From Rhodobacterales bacterium LSUCC0031 (GTDB taxonomy: Bacteria > Pseudomonadota > Alphaproteobacteria > Rhodobacterales > Rhodobacteraceae), in the NCBI GenBank assembly GCA_015689735.1, contig WVSP01000004.1, forward strand, positions 186,001-250,000: 64,000 nt of DNA, written 5' to 3'. Made by a program: the position numbers and the translations under genes. How positions within the stretch are numbered: position 1 is the first letter of the stretch; the number at the start of each line of letters is the position of its first letter. Shown piece by piece: positions 25,210 through 34,532 of the stretch. Under the pieces are notes generated by a model. That model worked only from the letters and a program-made list of their open reading frames with translations, was not told where the DNA came from and ran no database searches.

Positions 25210-26343
25210 ATGAGCGATGATGCGCCCGGCCCGGTCGTTGGGACGGGCGTTGTCTTTCTGGTCGCCCAGCCGGGGCTGGAAGCGGCCCTTTTGGCCGAGG
25301 TCGCAGCGGCGGGCTTTGCCGATGCACGGCAGGTTGCCGGTGGTGTCGAGGTCGCGGGCGGGCTGGCGGAGGCTGTGCGGGCCAACCATATCTTGCGCCG
25401 TGCTGTGCGGGTCTTGTGGCGGGTCGCAGCTTTCCGCGCGCTGCATCTGGCACAGCTTGACAAGCGGGCGCGGAGACTGGCCTGGCGCGACTGGCTGATG
25501 CCCGATGTGCCGGTCAGGGTCGAAGCGGTTTGTCGATCCTCGAAAATCTATCATGACAAGGCGGCGGCGCAGCGGATCGCTGGGGCGCTGACGGCGGCGG
25601 GGATCGCCGTGGCCCCCGAAGCAGCGGTGGTGGTCAAGGCGCGGATCGAGGATGATCTTTGCACAATATCCATCGACACGAGTGGCGAACCCCTGCATCG
25701 GCGCGGCCACAAGACATTCGTCGGCAAGGCCCCCTTGCGCGAGACGATGGCGGCGGGGTTCTTGTGGCAGATGGGCTATGACGGCAGCCAAGCGGTGGTC
25801 GATCCGATGTGCGGATCGGGGACGATTGTGCTGGAAGCGGCCGAGATCGCGGCGGGGCTGTTGCCGGGGCGGTCACGCGATTTCGCCTTTCAATCGCTGG
25901 TAGGCGGCGGGGACGAGGGGCGCTGCCCCTCGCGCTCCCCGGGATATTTGGAAAACGAAGAAGCGGTGGTGCGGTTTTTCGGGTTCGACCGCGATGACGG
26001 GGCGATCCTGGGGGCGCGGGGCAATGCAGAGCGCGCCGGCGTTGCAGGGCTTTGTCGTTTTGCGCGCCAGGCGGTGAGTGATCTTGAGCCGCCCGCAGGG
26101 GTGGCGCCGGGGATCGTTTTGACCAATCCGCCCTATGGGGCGCGGATCGGGGAGCGCAAGCTGCTTTTCGCGGTCTATGGCGCGCTGGGGGCGGCGCTGA
26201 AGGCGCGGTTCGCGGGCTGGCGGGTCGGGATCGTGACGTCTGACAAAGGCTTGGCGCAGGCGACGGGGTTGGGGTTGACGCCGCTCGGGCCGATCGATCA
26301 TTCCGGCACCAAGGTCTGGCTGTGGCAGGGCGTGATCGGCTGA
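25210..26343 (+). CDS. THUMP-type class I SAM-dependent RNA methyltransferase (RlmL-like)
   Basis: A 377-residue protein related to the RlmL/YcbY N-terminal half and to TrmN-type enzymes, which methylate N2 of guanosine in rRNA or tRNA. Residues 1-165 form a ferredoxin/THUMP-like RNA-binding region. The SAM site is VVDPMCGSGTIVLEAAEIAAG (about 197-217), and the catalytic N-P-P-Y is in VLTNPPYGARIGE near 303. Residues about 235-252 (DEGRCPSRSPGYLENEEA) are encoded by a dispersed repeat, where relatives have a conserved loop. It follows efp by 10 bp. Confidence 0.85.
   Translation: MSDDAPGPVVGTGVVFLVAQPGLEAALLAEVAAAGFADARQVAGGVEVAGGLAEAVRANHILRRAVRVLWRVAAFRALHLAQLDKRARRLAWRDWLMPDVPVRVEAVCRSSKIYHDKAAAQRIAGALTAAGIAVAPEAAVVVKARIEDDLCTISIDTSGEPLHRRGHKTFVGKAPLRETMAAGFLWQMGYDGSQAVVDPMCGSGTIVLEAAEIAAGLLPGRSRDFAFQSLVGGGDEGRCPSRSPGYLENEEAVVRFFGFDRDDGAILGARGNAERAGVAGLCRFARQAVSDLEPPAGVAPGIVLTNPPYGARIGERKLLFAVYGALGAALKARFAGWRVGIVTSDKGLAQATGLGLTPLGPIDHSGTKVWLWQGVIG
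25915..25964 (+). repeat. Dispersed repeat inserted in frame within the RNA methyltransferase gene
   Basis: A GAGGGGC/GCCCCTC hairpin (25915-25931) is followed by CGCTCCCC and then GGGATATTTGGAAAACGAAG (25941-25960, continuing AAGC). The last 24 bases match the intergenic element at 16206-16229 closely. It sits wholly inside the coding frame and adds about 17 codons without a stop. Confidence 0.65.
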
Positions 26344-26417
26344 TCGTGAAGATAGGGACCGGCGTTGGGACATCAGGACGACAGGCTTTGTTTTGTCGCG
26401 GATGCGGTGGCTCGTTG

Positions 26418-26429
26418 GAACATATGTTC
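26418..26429. promoter_or_regulatory. Palindrome GAACATATGTTC upstream of the YeeE/YedE gene
   Basis: A perfect 12-bp palindrome 109 bp before the transporter start, flanked by CTCG and CGAG. It could be a repressor operator. It resembles the Gram-positive LexA box rather than the alphaproteobacterial GTTC-N7-GTTC, so SOS control is not inferred. The rest of 26344-26537 shows nothing else I can name. Confidence 0.35.
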
Positions 26430-26537
26430 TGCGAGCGAGCACTCTGAGGCGATTTTCGTCTGATCGCAGCATTTGCCAGACATGAAGGGACAAGCTAGAT
26501 CGCAGGGCTGGCCAATCCGGCCTGTCGGAGCCTTGTC

Positions 26538-27575
26538 ATGTTCGAGACCTTGAACCTTGGGATCACGCCGCAGGACGCGGCGCTGTGGGTGGGCGCAGCC
26601 CTTGGGCTGTGCTTCGGCGGATTGGCACAGGTGACGCGATTTTGCTTGCGTCGCGCCTTGATCGGCACGCCGGGCGAGCGGGCCGAGGCGCGCGGTGTCT
26701 GGGCCATGGCGCTGATCGTGGCGGTGATCGGCACGCAAGCAGCGGTGGCCGCGGGGCTGGTGTCGTTCGCGGGGCATCGTTTCGGCGCAGAAGCCGTGCC
26801 GGTTGCGGGCTTGGTGCTGGGGGGGCTGCTGTTTGGTCTTGGCACGGTTTTGGCGCGGGGCTGTCTGTCGCGGCTGACGATCTTGTCGGCGACGGGGAAT
26901 TTGCGCGCTTTGGTGGCGATATTGGTGGCTGCCATCGCGGCGCAGGCAAGTTTGCAAGGTGCGCTTGCACCGCTGCGCGTGGCGCTGGGGGCAATGACCG
27001 TCGATCTGGGAGCGTTGCCCGGCGCGGCTTGGCTTTGGGCCGCGGTGATCGTTGCGGCGGCCCTGTTGGTTTTGCTGCGTGCGCGCATGTCGCTCTCTTT
27101 GCTGGTGGGTGGCGCGCTGATCGGGGCGTTGGTGCCACTGGCATGGGTGGCGACGGGCCATGTGCTTTACGATGAATTCGACCCCATCGCCTTGGAGGGC
27201 ATGGGCTTTACCGGGCCATGGGCCGAGGCGTTGTTCTGGGGCGTGGCGGCACAGGTCAGCGATATCGGCTTTGGCGGCGGGCTGATCGGGGGCGTGCTGG
27301 CGGGGGCGCTGATCGCGGCGCTGATCGCGGGGCAGTTTCGGTGGGAAGGCTTCGAAAGCGTGGGCCAGATGGGGCGCAGCCTTGGTGGCGCAGTGCTGAT
27401 GGGTGTGGGCGGTGTCTTGGCGGGCGGATGCACCGTGGGCGCGGGGCTGGCCGGTGTGCCGACATTGGGTGTGTCAGCCTTGATCGCCTTTGGAGCGGTC
27501 GTTGTGGGTATCGTTGTCGCCGATCTGGTGCTGAACCGGGCGCGGCTTGGTGGGGGGATCGTGCCGGCGGCGTAG
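26538..27575 (+). CDS. YeeE/YedE-family thiosulfate/sulfur transporter
   Basis: A 345-residue inner-membrane protein with about nine hydrophobic helices and the two cysteine/glycine signatures of the YeeE (TsuA) family: LARGCLSRL near residue 113 and LAGGCTVGAGLAG near 300, plus a Cys near 37 in QVTRFCLRRAL. In characterised members, conserved cysteines relay thiosulfate by transient S-S contacts. Full-length fused form (two YeeE repeats). It is a lone gene with no adjacent TusA-like partner; sulfurtransferases occur elsewhere in the window (sseA, trhO). Confidence 0.85.
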   Translation: MFETLNLGITPQDAALWVGAALGLCFGGLAQVTRFCLRRALIGTPGERAEARGVWAMALIVAVIGTQAAVAAGLVSFAGHRFGAEAVPVAGLVLGGLLFGLGTVLARGCLSRLTILSATGNLRALVAILVAAIAAQASLQGALAPLRVALGAMTVDLGALPGAAWLWAAVIVAAALLVLLRARMSLSLLVGGALIGALVPLAWVATGHVLYDEFDPIALEGMGFTGPWAEALFWGVAAQVSDIGFGGGLIGGVLAGALIAALIAGQFRWEGFESVGQMGRSLGGAVLMGVGGVLAGGCTVGAGLAGVPTLGVSALIAFGAVVVGIVVADLVLNRARLGGGIVPAA

Positions 27576-27587
27576 GCGGCGGCGCGA

Positions 27588-28193
27588 TCAGGCGAGGGTC
27601 ACACCTGCCCGCATCATGCCAGCGCAGGCGGCGGACAATGATCCGCCCAGATCGATCGCACGGCAGAGATCTTGGCGGACGGTGACCGAAAAGCCCAGCC
27701 TTGCAGCATCAACGGCCGAGTAATTCACGCAAAAATCGGTGGCGAGGCCCGCGAGGGTGAGCGTTGTGATGCCGCGTGTGCGCAGATACCCCTCGAGCCC
27801 TGTCGGGGTCGTGCGATCATTCTCGAAAAAGGCGGAGTAGCTATCGATGGCGGGGTTTGTCCCTTTGCGGATGATCAGATCCGCCCGATCGGTGGCAAGC
27901 GCGGGGTGAAAGCGCGCGCCATCCGTGCCTTGGACACAGTGATCGGGCCAGAGCACCTGTGGGCCATAGGGCATTTGCGTTAGCTCCATCGGTGCGCGGC
28001 CGGGGTGCTGGCTTGCGAAGGAGGCGTGGCCGGCCGGGTGCCAATCCTGGGTCAGGATCACGGCGGCGAAGTCATCCATCAGCGCGTTGATGCCCGGCAC
28101 GATCAGGTCGCCCGCAGGCACGGCGAGCGCGCCGCCGGGGCAGAAATCATTCTGAACATCGATGACGAGCAGGGCGTGGGTCGGATCTTGCAT
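27588..28193 (-). CDS. pncA: Nicotinamidase
   Basis: PncA hydrolyses nicotinamide to nicotinate, which pncB at 22.2 kb re-uses. The 201-residue isochorismatase-fold protein has the catalytic Asp at residue 10 in LLVIDVQNDFCPGG, the metal-binding segment TQDWHPAGHASF near 49-60, the Lys in IIRKGTNPAIDSYSAF near 110, and the nucleophilic Cys in LAGLATDFCVNYSA near 157. It is convergent with the YeeE gene (12 bp) and divergent from trhO. Confidence 0.95.
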   Translation of the reverse strand: MQDPTHALLVIDVQNDFCPGGALAVPAGDLIVPGINALMDDFAAVILTQDWHPAGHASFASQHPGRAPMELTQMPYGPQVLWPDHCVQGTDGARFHPALATDRADLIIRKGTNPAIDSYSAFFENDRTTPTGLEGYLRTRGITTLTLAGLATDFCVNYSAVDAARLGFSVTVRQDLCRAIDLGGSLSAACAGMMRAGVTLA

Positions 28194-28271
28194 CGGGGCC
28201 TCTGAGCGCTTTGGGCATCGGAATATAGCCTAAGGGTTGAGCGGCGTGGCGCAAAGGCGTATCTGGCGCAG

Positions 28272-29171
28272 ATGATCACCATTGCCGCACTTTATCACTT
28301 TACCCCCTTTCCCGACCCCGCCGGTTTGCGCGGGCCGCTTGCGGATTTATGCGCAGCCCAGGGTGTGCGCGGCACGCTGCTTTTGGCCGAAGAAGGGATC
28401 AATGGCACCATTGCGGGGACGCGCGCGGGCATCGATGCGGTGCTGGCCCATATCTGCGCCCTGCCCGGTTGTGACGCGCTGGAGTGGAAGGAAAGCAGCG
28501 CCGCGACCCAGCCCTTTGGGCGGATGAAGGTGCGCCTGAAGCGCGAGATCGTGACGATGGGCGTGCCGGGGACGGACCCGCGCAGCATCGTGGGCAGCTA
28601 TGTGGCACCCGTCGATTGGAATGCGCTGATCTCGGCCCCCGATGTGGCGGTAATCGACACACGCAATGACTACGAAGTGGCGATCGGCACCTTCCGGGGC
28701 GCGGTTGACCCGGAAACGGAAACTTTCCGCGATTTTCCGGCATGGTGGGCCGCCAACAAGGAGCGCTTTCACAACAAGCGCATCGCCATGTTCTGCACCG
28801 GCGGTATCCGTTGCGAGAAATCGACGGCCTTCCTCAAGGCGCAAGGGGTGGAGGAGGTCTATCACCTGAAAGGTGGGATCTTGAAATATCTCGAAGAAGT
28901 GCCTGAGGAGGAGAGCCTTTGGGAAGGTGGCTGTTTCGTCTTTGATGAACGCGTCGCCGTGGGCCATGGGCTGCGCACCCTGCCCCATGAGCTATGCCGT
29001 GCCTGCCGGCGGCCGATCCTGCCCGAAGACCGTGCGCGGCCGGAATTCGAGGATGGGGTGCAATGCCACCAATGCATCGGCGAATATACCGATGCCGACC
29101 GCGCGCGGTTTCGGGAGCGGCAGCGCCAGATCACATTGGCCGCAGCGCGGGGCGAGATGCATCTGGGATAG
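28272..29171 (+). CDS. trhO: tRNA uridine(34) hydroxylase (rhodanese-related)
   Basis: TrhO (YceA) hydroxylates U34 of certain tRNAs as the first step toward 5-oxyacetyl- or methoxyuridine. The 299-residue protein has the family N-terminal ferredoxin-like domain ([19 protein letters not shown] near 36-54), a rhodanese domain with the catalytic Cys in [16 protein letters not shown] near 176-190, and a C-terminal cysteine cluster ([20 protein letters not shown]). Divergent from pncA. It ends 73 bp before the terminator shared with amtB. Confidence 0.93.
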   Translation: MITIAALYHFTPFPDPAGLRGPLADLCAAQGVRGTLLLAEEGINGTIAGTRAGIDAVLAHICALPGCDALEWKESSAATQPFGRMKVRLKREIVTMGVPGTDPRSIVGSYVAPVDWNALISAPDVAVIDTRNDYEVAIGTFRGAVDPETETFRDFPAWWAANKERFHNKRIAMFCTGGIRCEKSTAFLKAQGVEEVYHLKGGILKYLEEVPEEESLWEGGCFVFDERVAVGHGLRTLPHELCRACRRPILPEDRARPEFEDGVQCHQCIGEYTDADRARFRERQRQITLAAARGEMHLG

Positions 29172-29244
29172 ATGTGGGTGCGCCATACGGCGGACCGCAG
29201 CCCGACGATGCGCCCTCAGGCGTATCCGATCGCCAAATAAAAAA

Positions 29245-29264
29245 GGGGCGCCCGAAGGCGCCCC
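29245..29264 (-). terminator. Intrinsic terminator of amtB
   Basis: GGGGCGCC, CGAA loop, GGCGCCCC is a perfect 8-bp stem. On the minus strand it is followed by TTTTTTATTT, so it ends the glnK-amtB transcript 27 bases after the amtB stop. It may also end trhO from the other side, though the U-run there is poor. Confidence 0.85.
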
Positions 29265-29291
29265 GAGAGTGATCCGAAGGGAGGAGACGGA

Positions 29292-30629
<1,338 letters not shown>

Positions 30630-30664
30630 CTCTACGATATCCTTTTCGTCGAAAGGGCGCGGGA

Positions 30665-31006
<342 letters not shown>

Positions 31007-31272
31007 TTACCCCTTCCGGTTGCTGTTCCGGTTGCTTTGGCCGACCCGATCATTTGCGGTCGACACCGCCTCAAAACATGCAGCAAGCGTGGTAGGAGCA
31101 ATGATCGCCGCACTCATCGTCACAACTGGAGGGCGAAGTTGCATTATTTTTGCGCATTTTTATTTCAATGACTAATTTTTGTGCGAAGTTAAGATGCGGC
31201 AGCGCAGCGAATTGAGTGCACAAGCGACTCAAATTTGACTATGTTTCGCGGAAAACGAGGCAGGTCAGTGAG

Positions 31273-33447
31273 ATGAGTAGTTCCGGCAATGGGCGCAGGC
31301 CCGGCTCAGGCGGTCGCCGCATTGTTGCGGATCGGCGCGGTGCGGCTGCGCCGCAGCCTGCGCGCAAAAGCCCGCCTCAGCGGCGGAAATCCAAGCCAGC
31401 GCGGCCACGATCAACGGGGCTGCGGGGATGGATTGGCGCGTTTTTCCGTTTCATCTGGCGCATCGTCTGGGGGCTGATCTGGCGCAGCACAGCGGTGGTC
31501 ATGCTGATCTTGGGGGCTGCGACCACCTTTTATTACGCGCAACTGCCCGATTTGGCGGCCGTGGTGGATGCACGCACGCGCGGCTCGGTCACGATGCTGG
31601 ACCGCGACGGGACGGTGTTTGCGTGGCGCGGCGACCAGTTCGGCGGCGCGATTGATCCGGCCAGCGTCAGCCCGCATCTGGTCAATGCGATCGTGGCGAC
31701 CGAGGATCGGCGCTTTTACCGCCATGTCGGTATCAGCCCGCGCGGGATCGCGAGCGCTATTCGCATCAACCTAAGCGAGGGGCGCGGCCCGCTTTCGGGG
31801 CATGGCGGATCGACCATCACCCAGCAGGTCGCCAAGCTGATGTGCTTAGGCGTGCCATATGACCCCGCGGCCTGGGAGAACGAAGCCGCCTATGAGCAGG
31901 ATTGCCGCCGCACGACGCTGTGGCGCAAGATACAGGAGATGCCCTTCGCGCTGGCGATGGAGTTGCGGTATTCCAAGGACGAGATCCTGGCGATCTACAT
32001 GAACCGCGCTTTCCTTGGGGCAGGCACGCGCGGTTTCGAGGCGGCGGCGCAGCGCTATTTCGGCGTCTCGGCGGCGGCGGTGAACCCGCAACAGGCCGCG
32101 ATGTTGGCGGGGCTTTTGGTGGCGCCCTCATACTACGCGCCGACGCGCAACCTTGAGCGCGCGCAACGCCGGGCAGCGACCGTGCTGCGGCTGATGGAGG
32201 ATCAGGGCTATCTGAGCGCGACCGAAGCCACCGCCGCACAAGCCGCACCTGCCACGCTGTCGCAAGCGGCACGCCAAGATCGCGGCGGCGCATTTGCCGA
32301 TTGGATCATGGCAAGCGGTCCCGATTTCCTGACGCGCGACACGACCGAGGATGTAATCATCCGCACGACCTTTGACCCGGCGATGCAGGCCGCGGCCGAA
32401 AGCGCGTTGGCGGAAGTGTTTGATAACCAGGTGCGCGCAGGCTCGGAGGCGCAGGCCGCGATCGTGGTGATGTCGGCTGATGGTGCAGTGCGCGCGATGG
32501 TAGGCGGGCGCGACACCGCTGGAACGGGCCTATTCAACCGCGCGACACAGGCGATGCGGCAGACGGGATCGAGCTTCAAACCCTTTGTCTATGCGGCAGC
32601 CCTCGATCTGGGATGGCGCTTTGACGATCTGATCCTTGATGCGCCGCTGACGATCAACATTCCCGGATCAGGCCCATGGTCGCCGGAGAACTATACGGGC
32701 GAATTCTATGGCGAGGTGACGCTGACCGAGGCGTTGGCGCGGTCGCTCAACACCGCCGCCGTGCGGCTCTCCGAAGAGGTTGGCCGCGATCTGGTGCGCA
32801 CGGTTGCCGCCGAGTTTGGCATCGCCAGCGATCTGGCGGCGGGGCCTGCACTGGCGCTAGGGGCATCCGAGGCGACCTTGATCGAGATGACGGGGGCCTA
32901 TGCCGGTATTCTGAACGGCGGCTCGGCGGTATTGCCATATGGGGTGCAGGAATTGCGCCTGGTGGGCGACAGCGAGGCGATGTTTGCCCAGATGACGGGG
33001 ATACAGGAGCGCGTGATTTCCGAAGGTGCGGCGCGGCAGTTGACCTATATGATGGCGATGGCCGTGGCCGAGGGGACAGGCCAACGCGCGCGCCTGCTCG
33101 ATCGGGCAGTGGCAGGCAAGACTGGCACCACCAACAGCCAGCGAGACGCGTGGTTCATCGGCTTTACGGGCGACTACGTCGCGGGTGTCTGGATGGGCTA
33201 TGACGATAACAGCCCATTGACCGGGGTCACGGGCGGCGGGCTTCCGGCCGAGATCTGGCGTCAGACGATGGAACGCATCCATCGCGATCTGCCGCCGCGC
33301 CCTTTGCCGAGCATCGACCCAGTGGCCGAAGCACAGGCAAGACCGCAGATGGTGCCACCGCGCGGCGACCCGTTTGGCGCAGGCGCGCAAGACGATGCCG
33401 AGCAAATCCTGATGCGGGTCTTGAACGGGCTGTTGGGGCGCAACTGA
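31273..33447 (+). CDS. Class A penicillin-binding protein (PBP1A type)
   Basis: A bifunctional peptidoglycan glycosyltransferase/transpeptidase, 725 residues from ATG 31273 (a GTG at 31216 would add 19). A basic cytoplasmic tail (residues 1-50) is followed by one membrane segment (about 57-85). The GT51 domain has ATEDRRFYRHVGISPRGIAS and GHGGSTITQQVAKL, with the catalytic Glu in the first. The transpeptidase has Ser-x-x-Lys in RQTGSSFKPFVYA, Ser-Leu-Asn in ARSLNTAAVRL and Lys-Thr-Gly in AGKTGTTNSQRDAWF. The tail beyond about 660 is proline-rich. It is divergent from glnK. Confidence 0.93.
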   Translation: MSSSGNGRRPGSGGRRIVADRRGAAAPQPARKSPPQRRKSKPARPRSTGLRGWIGAFFRFIWRIVWGLIWRSTAVVMLILGAATTFYYAQLPDLAAVVDARTRGSVTMLDRDGTVFAWRGDQFGGAIDPASVSPHLVNAIVATEDRRFYRHVGISPRGIASAIRINLSEGRGPLSGHGGSTITQQVAKLMCLGVPYDPAAWENEAAYEQDCRRTTLWRKIQEMPFALAMELRYSKDEILAIYMNRAFLGAGTRGFEAAAQRYFGVSAAAVNPQQAAMLAGLLVAPSYYAPTRNLERAQRRAATVLRLMEDQGYLSATEATAAQAAPATLSQAARQDRGGAFADWIMASGPDFLTRDTTEDVIIRTTFDPAMQAAAESALAEVFDNQVRAGSEAQAAIVVMSADGAVRAMVGGRDTAGTGLFNRATQAMRQTGSSFKPFVYAAALDLGWRFDDLILDAPLTINIPGSGPWSPENYTGEFYGEVTLTEALARSLNTAAVRLSEEVGRDLVRTVAAEFGIASDLAAGPALALGASEATLIEMTGAYAGILNGGSAVLPYGVQELRLVGDSEAMFAQMTGIQERVISEGAARQLTYMMAMAVAEGTGQRARLLDRAVAGKTGTTNSQRDAWFIGFTGDYVAGVWMGYDDNSPLTGVTGGGLPAEIWRQTMERIHRDLPPRPLPSIDPVAEAQARPQMVPPRGDPFGAGAQDDAEQILMRVLNGLLGRN

Positions 33448-33518
33448 ACCGCCGCTTAGGTTTTTCCTATTGCGACCTTTGGGTGGGGGCGGCTTGTCGG
33501 CATGGCTTTGCACCGCCA

Positions 33519-33548
33519 CCTCTCATGGCATGGCGATGCAATGAGAGG
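33519..33548. promoter_or_regulatory. Inverted repeat CCTCTCAT..ATGAGAGG before the 52-codon gene
   Basis: Perfect 8-bp arms (33519-33526 and 33541-33548) with a 14-base centre that itself can pair (GGCAT / ATGC), ending 11 bases before the small membrane protein's ATG. The GAGAGGGG of the right arm is the only candidate ribosome site, so this hairpin could limit translation of that gene, or be an operator or weak terminator of the PBP gene. Confidence 0.4.
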
Positions 33549-33559
33549 GGTGTGTTGCG

Positions 33560-33718
33560 ATGACCGACAAGAAGCCAGAGACGGAATTGACCGCCACAGG
33601 TAAGGGCCATGACCTGTCGGCGTGGTTGCGCGGGGATTTAACACTGACATTGCCGCGCTGGGCGCTGGTGGCCGTGGGCCTTGCCGCGTTCATCTTGTTG
33701 CTGGTGGCCTTGGATTGA
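33560..33718 (+). CDS. Small single-pass membrane protein of unknown function
   Basis: A 52-residue ORF from ATG 33560. The N-terminal 30 residues are polar (MTDKKPETELTATGKGHDLS), followed by a transmembrane helix at about 33-51 (WALVAVGLAAFILLLVALD) that reaches the C-terminus. GAGAGGGG lies 11 bases upstream. It ends 11 bp before the BOF-domain gene, and the two look co-transcribed. I do not recognise a family. Confidence 0.6.
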   Translation: MTDKKPETELTATGKGHDLSAWLRGDLTLTLPRWALVAVGLAAFILLLVALD

Positions 33719-33729
33719 GGGGGCCGGGC

Positions 33730-34095
33730 ATGAAGTTGCACCTCGGACCGGCGGCGCTTTTGGCCGCGTCTTTCGCCGTCGCGGCCCCGTCGCTGGTTGC
33801 GGCGGCCACGAGCAAGGGCGAGATGGCCCAGACCCAAAAGATCGCGACGGTCGCGCCGGGCCAAATGGTCACGCTGCAAGGTGTCGTGCTGCGCATCACG
33901 GATGAGGATGAATTCATCCTGTCCGATGCCAGCGGGCAAATCCCCGTCTATGTCGGCCCGAACGCAGTACCCGCCGTGACCGGCGAGGCGATCACCGTGA
34001 CGGGACGGGTCGATGATGATGGCCCGCGCGAGATCTATGCCCAAGCGATCACCCGCGCCGATGGCACGTTGATCACGCTGTCGCATCGCTATTGA
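33730..34095 (+). CDS. Periplasmic OB-fold (BOF, YgiW/YdeI-like) protein
   Basis: A 121-residue protein from ATG 33730 with a signal peptide of about 24 residues (MKLHLGPAALLAASFAVAAP), then a short linker and a bacterial OB-fold: VTLQGVVLRITDEDEFILSD, GQIPVYVGP, ITVTGRVDDDGPREIYAQAI. This is the BOF family found in periplasmic stress proteins such as YgiW/VisP. Ligand unknown. It ends at a bidirectional terminator. Confidence 0.75.
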   Translation: MKLHLGPAALLAASFAVAAPSLVAAATSKGEMAQTQKIATVAPGQMVTLQGVVLRITDEDEFILSDASGQIPVYVGPNAVPAVTGEAITVTGRVDDDGPREIYAQAITRADGTLITLSHRY

Positions 34096-34100
34096 ACGCA

Positions 34101-34124
34101 AAAGGCGCCCCGAGGGGCGCCTTT
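34101..34124. terminator. Bidirectional intrinsic terminator
   Basis: AAAGGCGCCCC, GA, GGGGCGCCTTT forms an 11-bp stem flanked by A-runs on the left and T-runs on the right. It lies between the convergent BOF-protein gene (6 bases after its stop) and trxA, and can serve both. Confidence 0.85.
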
Positions 34125-34150
34125 CATCTTGGGATGGGCGGGTGTTGGTG

Positions 34151-34471
34151 TCACACCGCCTCGTCAATCCATTTTTGCAGCGCGGCCTTGGGGGCGGCGC
34201 CGATCTTGTTCGAGACGACCTCGCCATCCTTGAACATGAAGAGCGCGGGGATGCCGCGCACGCCCATCTGCATGGGGGCTTGCGGGTTCTCGTCGACATT
34301 AACCTTCACGATCTTGACGCGGCCGGCATATTCCTCGGACAGTTCCTCGAGGGCGGGGCCGATCTGTTTGCAGGGGCCGCACCATTCGGCCCAGAAATCC
34401 ACCACGACGGGGATATCGGACTGGCGCACTTCGGCGTCGAATGTAGCATCGGAAACGGCGTGTGTGGCCAT
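34151..34471 (-). CDS. trxA: Thioredoxin
   Basis: A 106-residue cytoplasmic thioredoxin from ATG 34471, with AGGAGG upstream. The redox motif WCGPC is at residues 30-34 in [18 protein letters not shown], the cis-Pro loop is [13 protein letters not shown], and NVDENPQAP precedes it. It is the last gene of the leftward run that includes addB and addA, 61 bp after addA; this addA-trxA linkage recurs in alphaproteobacteria. A longer open frame upstream is an artefact of the high GC. Confidence 0.97.
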   Translation of the reverse strand: MATHAVSDATFDAEVRQSDIPVVVDFWAEWCGPCKQIGPALEELSEEYAGRVKIVKVNVDENPQAPMQMGVRGIPALFMFKDGEVVSNKIGAAPKAALQKWIDEAV

Positions 34472-34532
34472 GGCATCTGCCCTCCTGGCGAATGGGATCG
34501 AGTGAAGAAGGTAAGGATGGCTGGGGGCAGGG

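Noticed and set aside
26418-26429. A LexA (SOS) box upstream of the YeeE/YedE gene
   Set aside because: The palindrome resembles the Gram-positive box, while alphaproteobacterial LexA uses GTTC-N7-GTTC, and the gene has no DNA-repair role.
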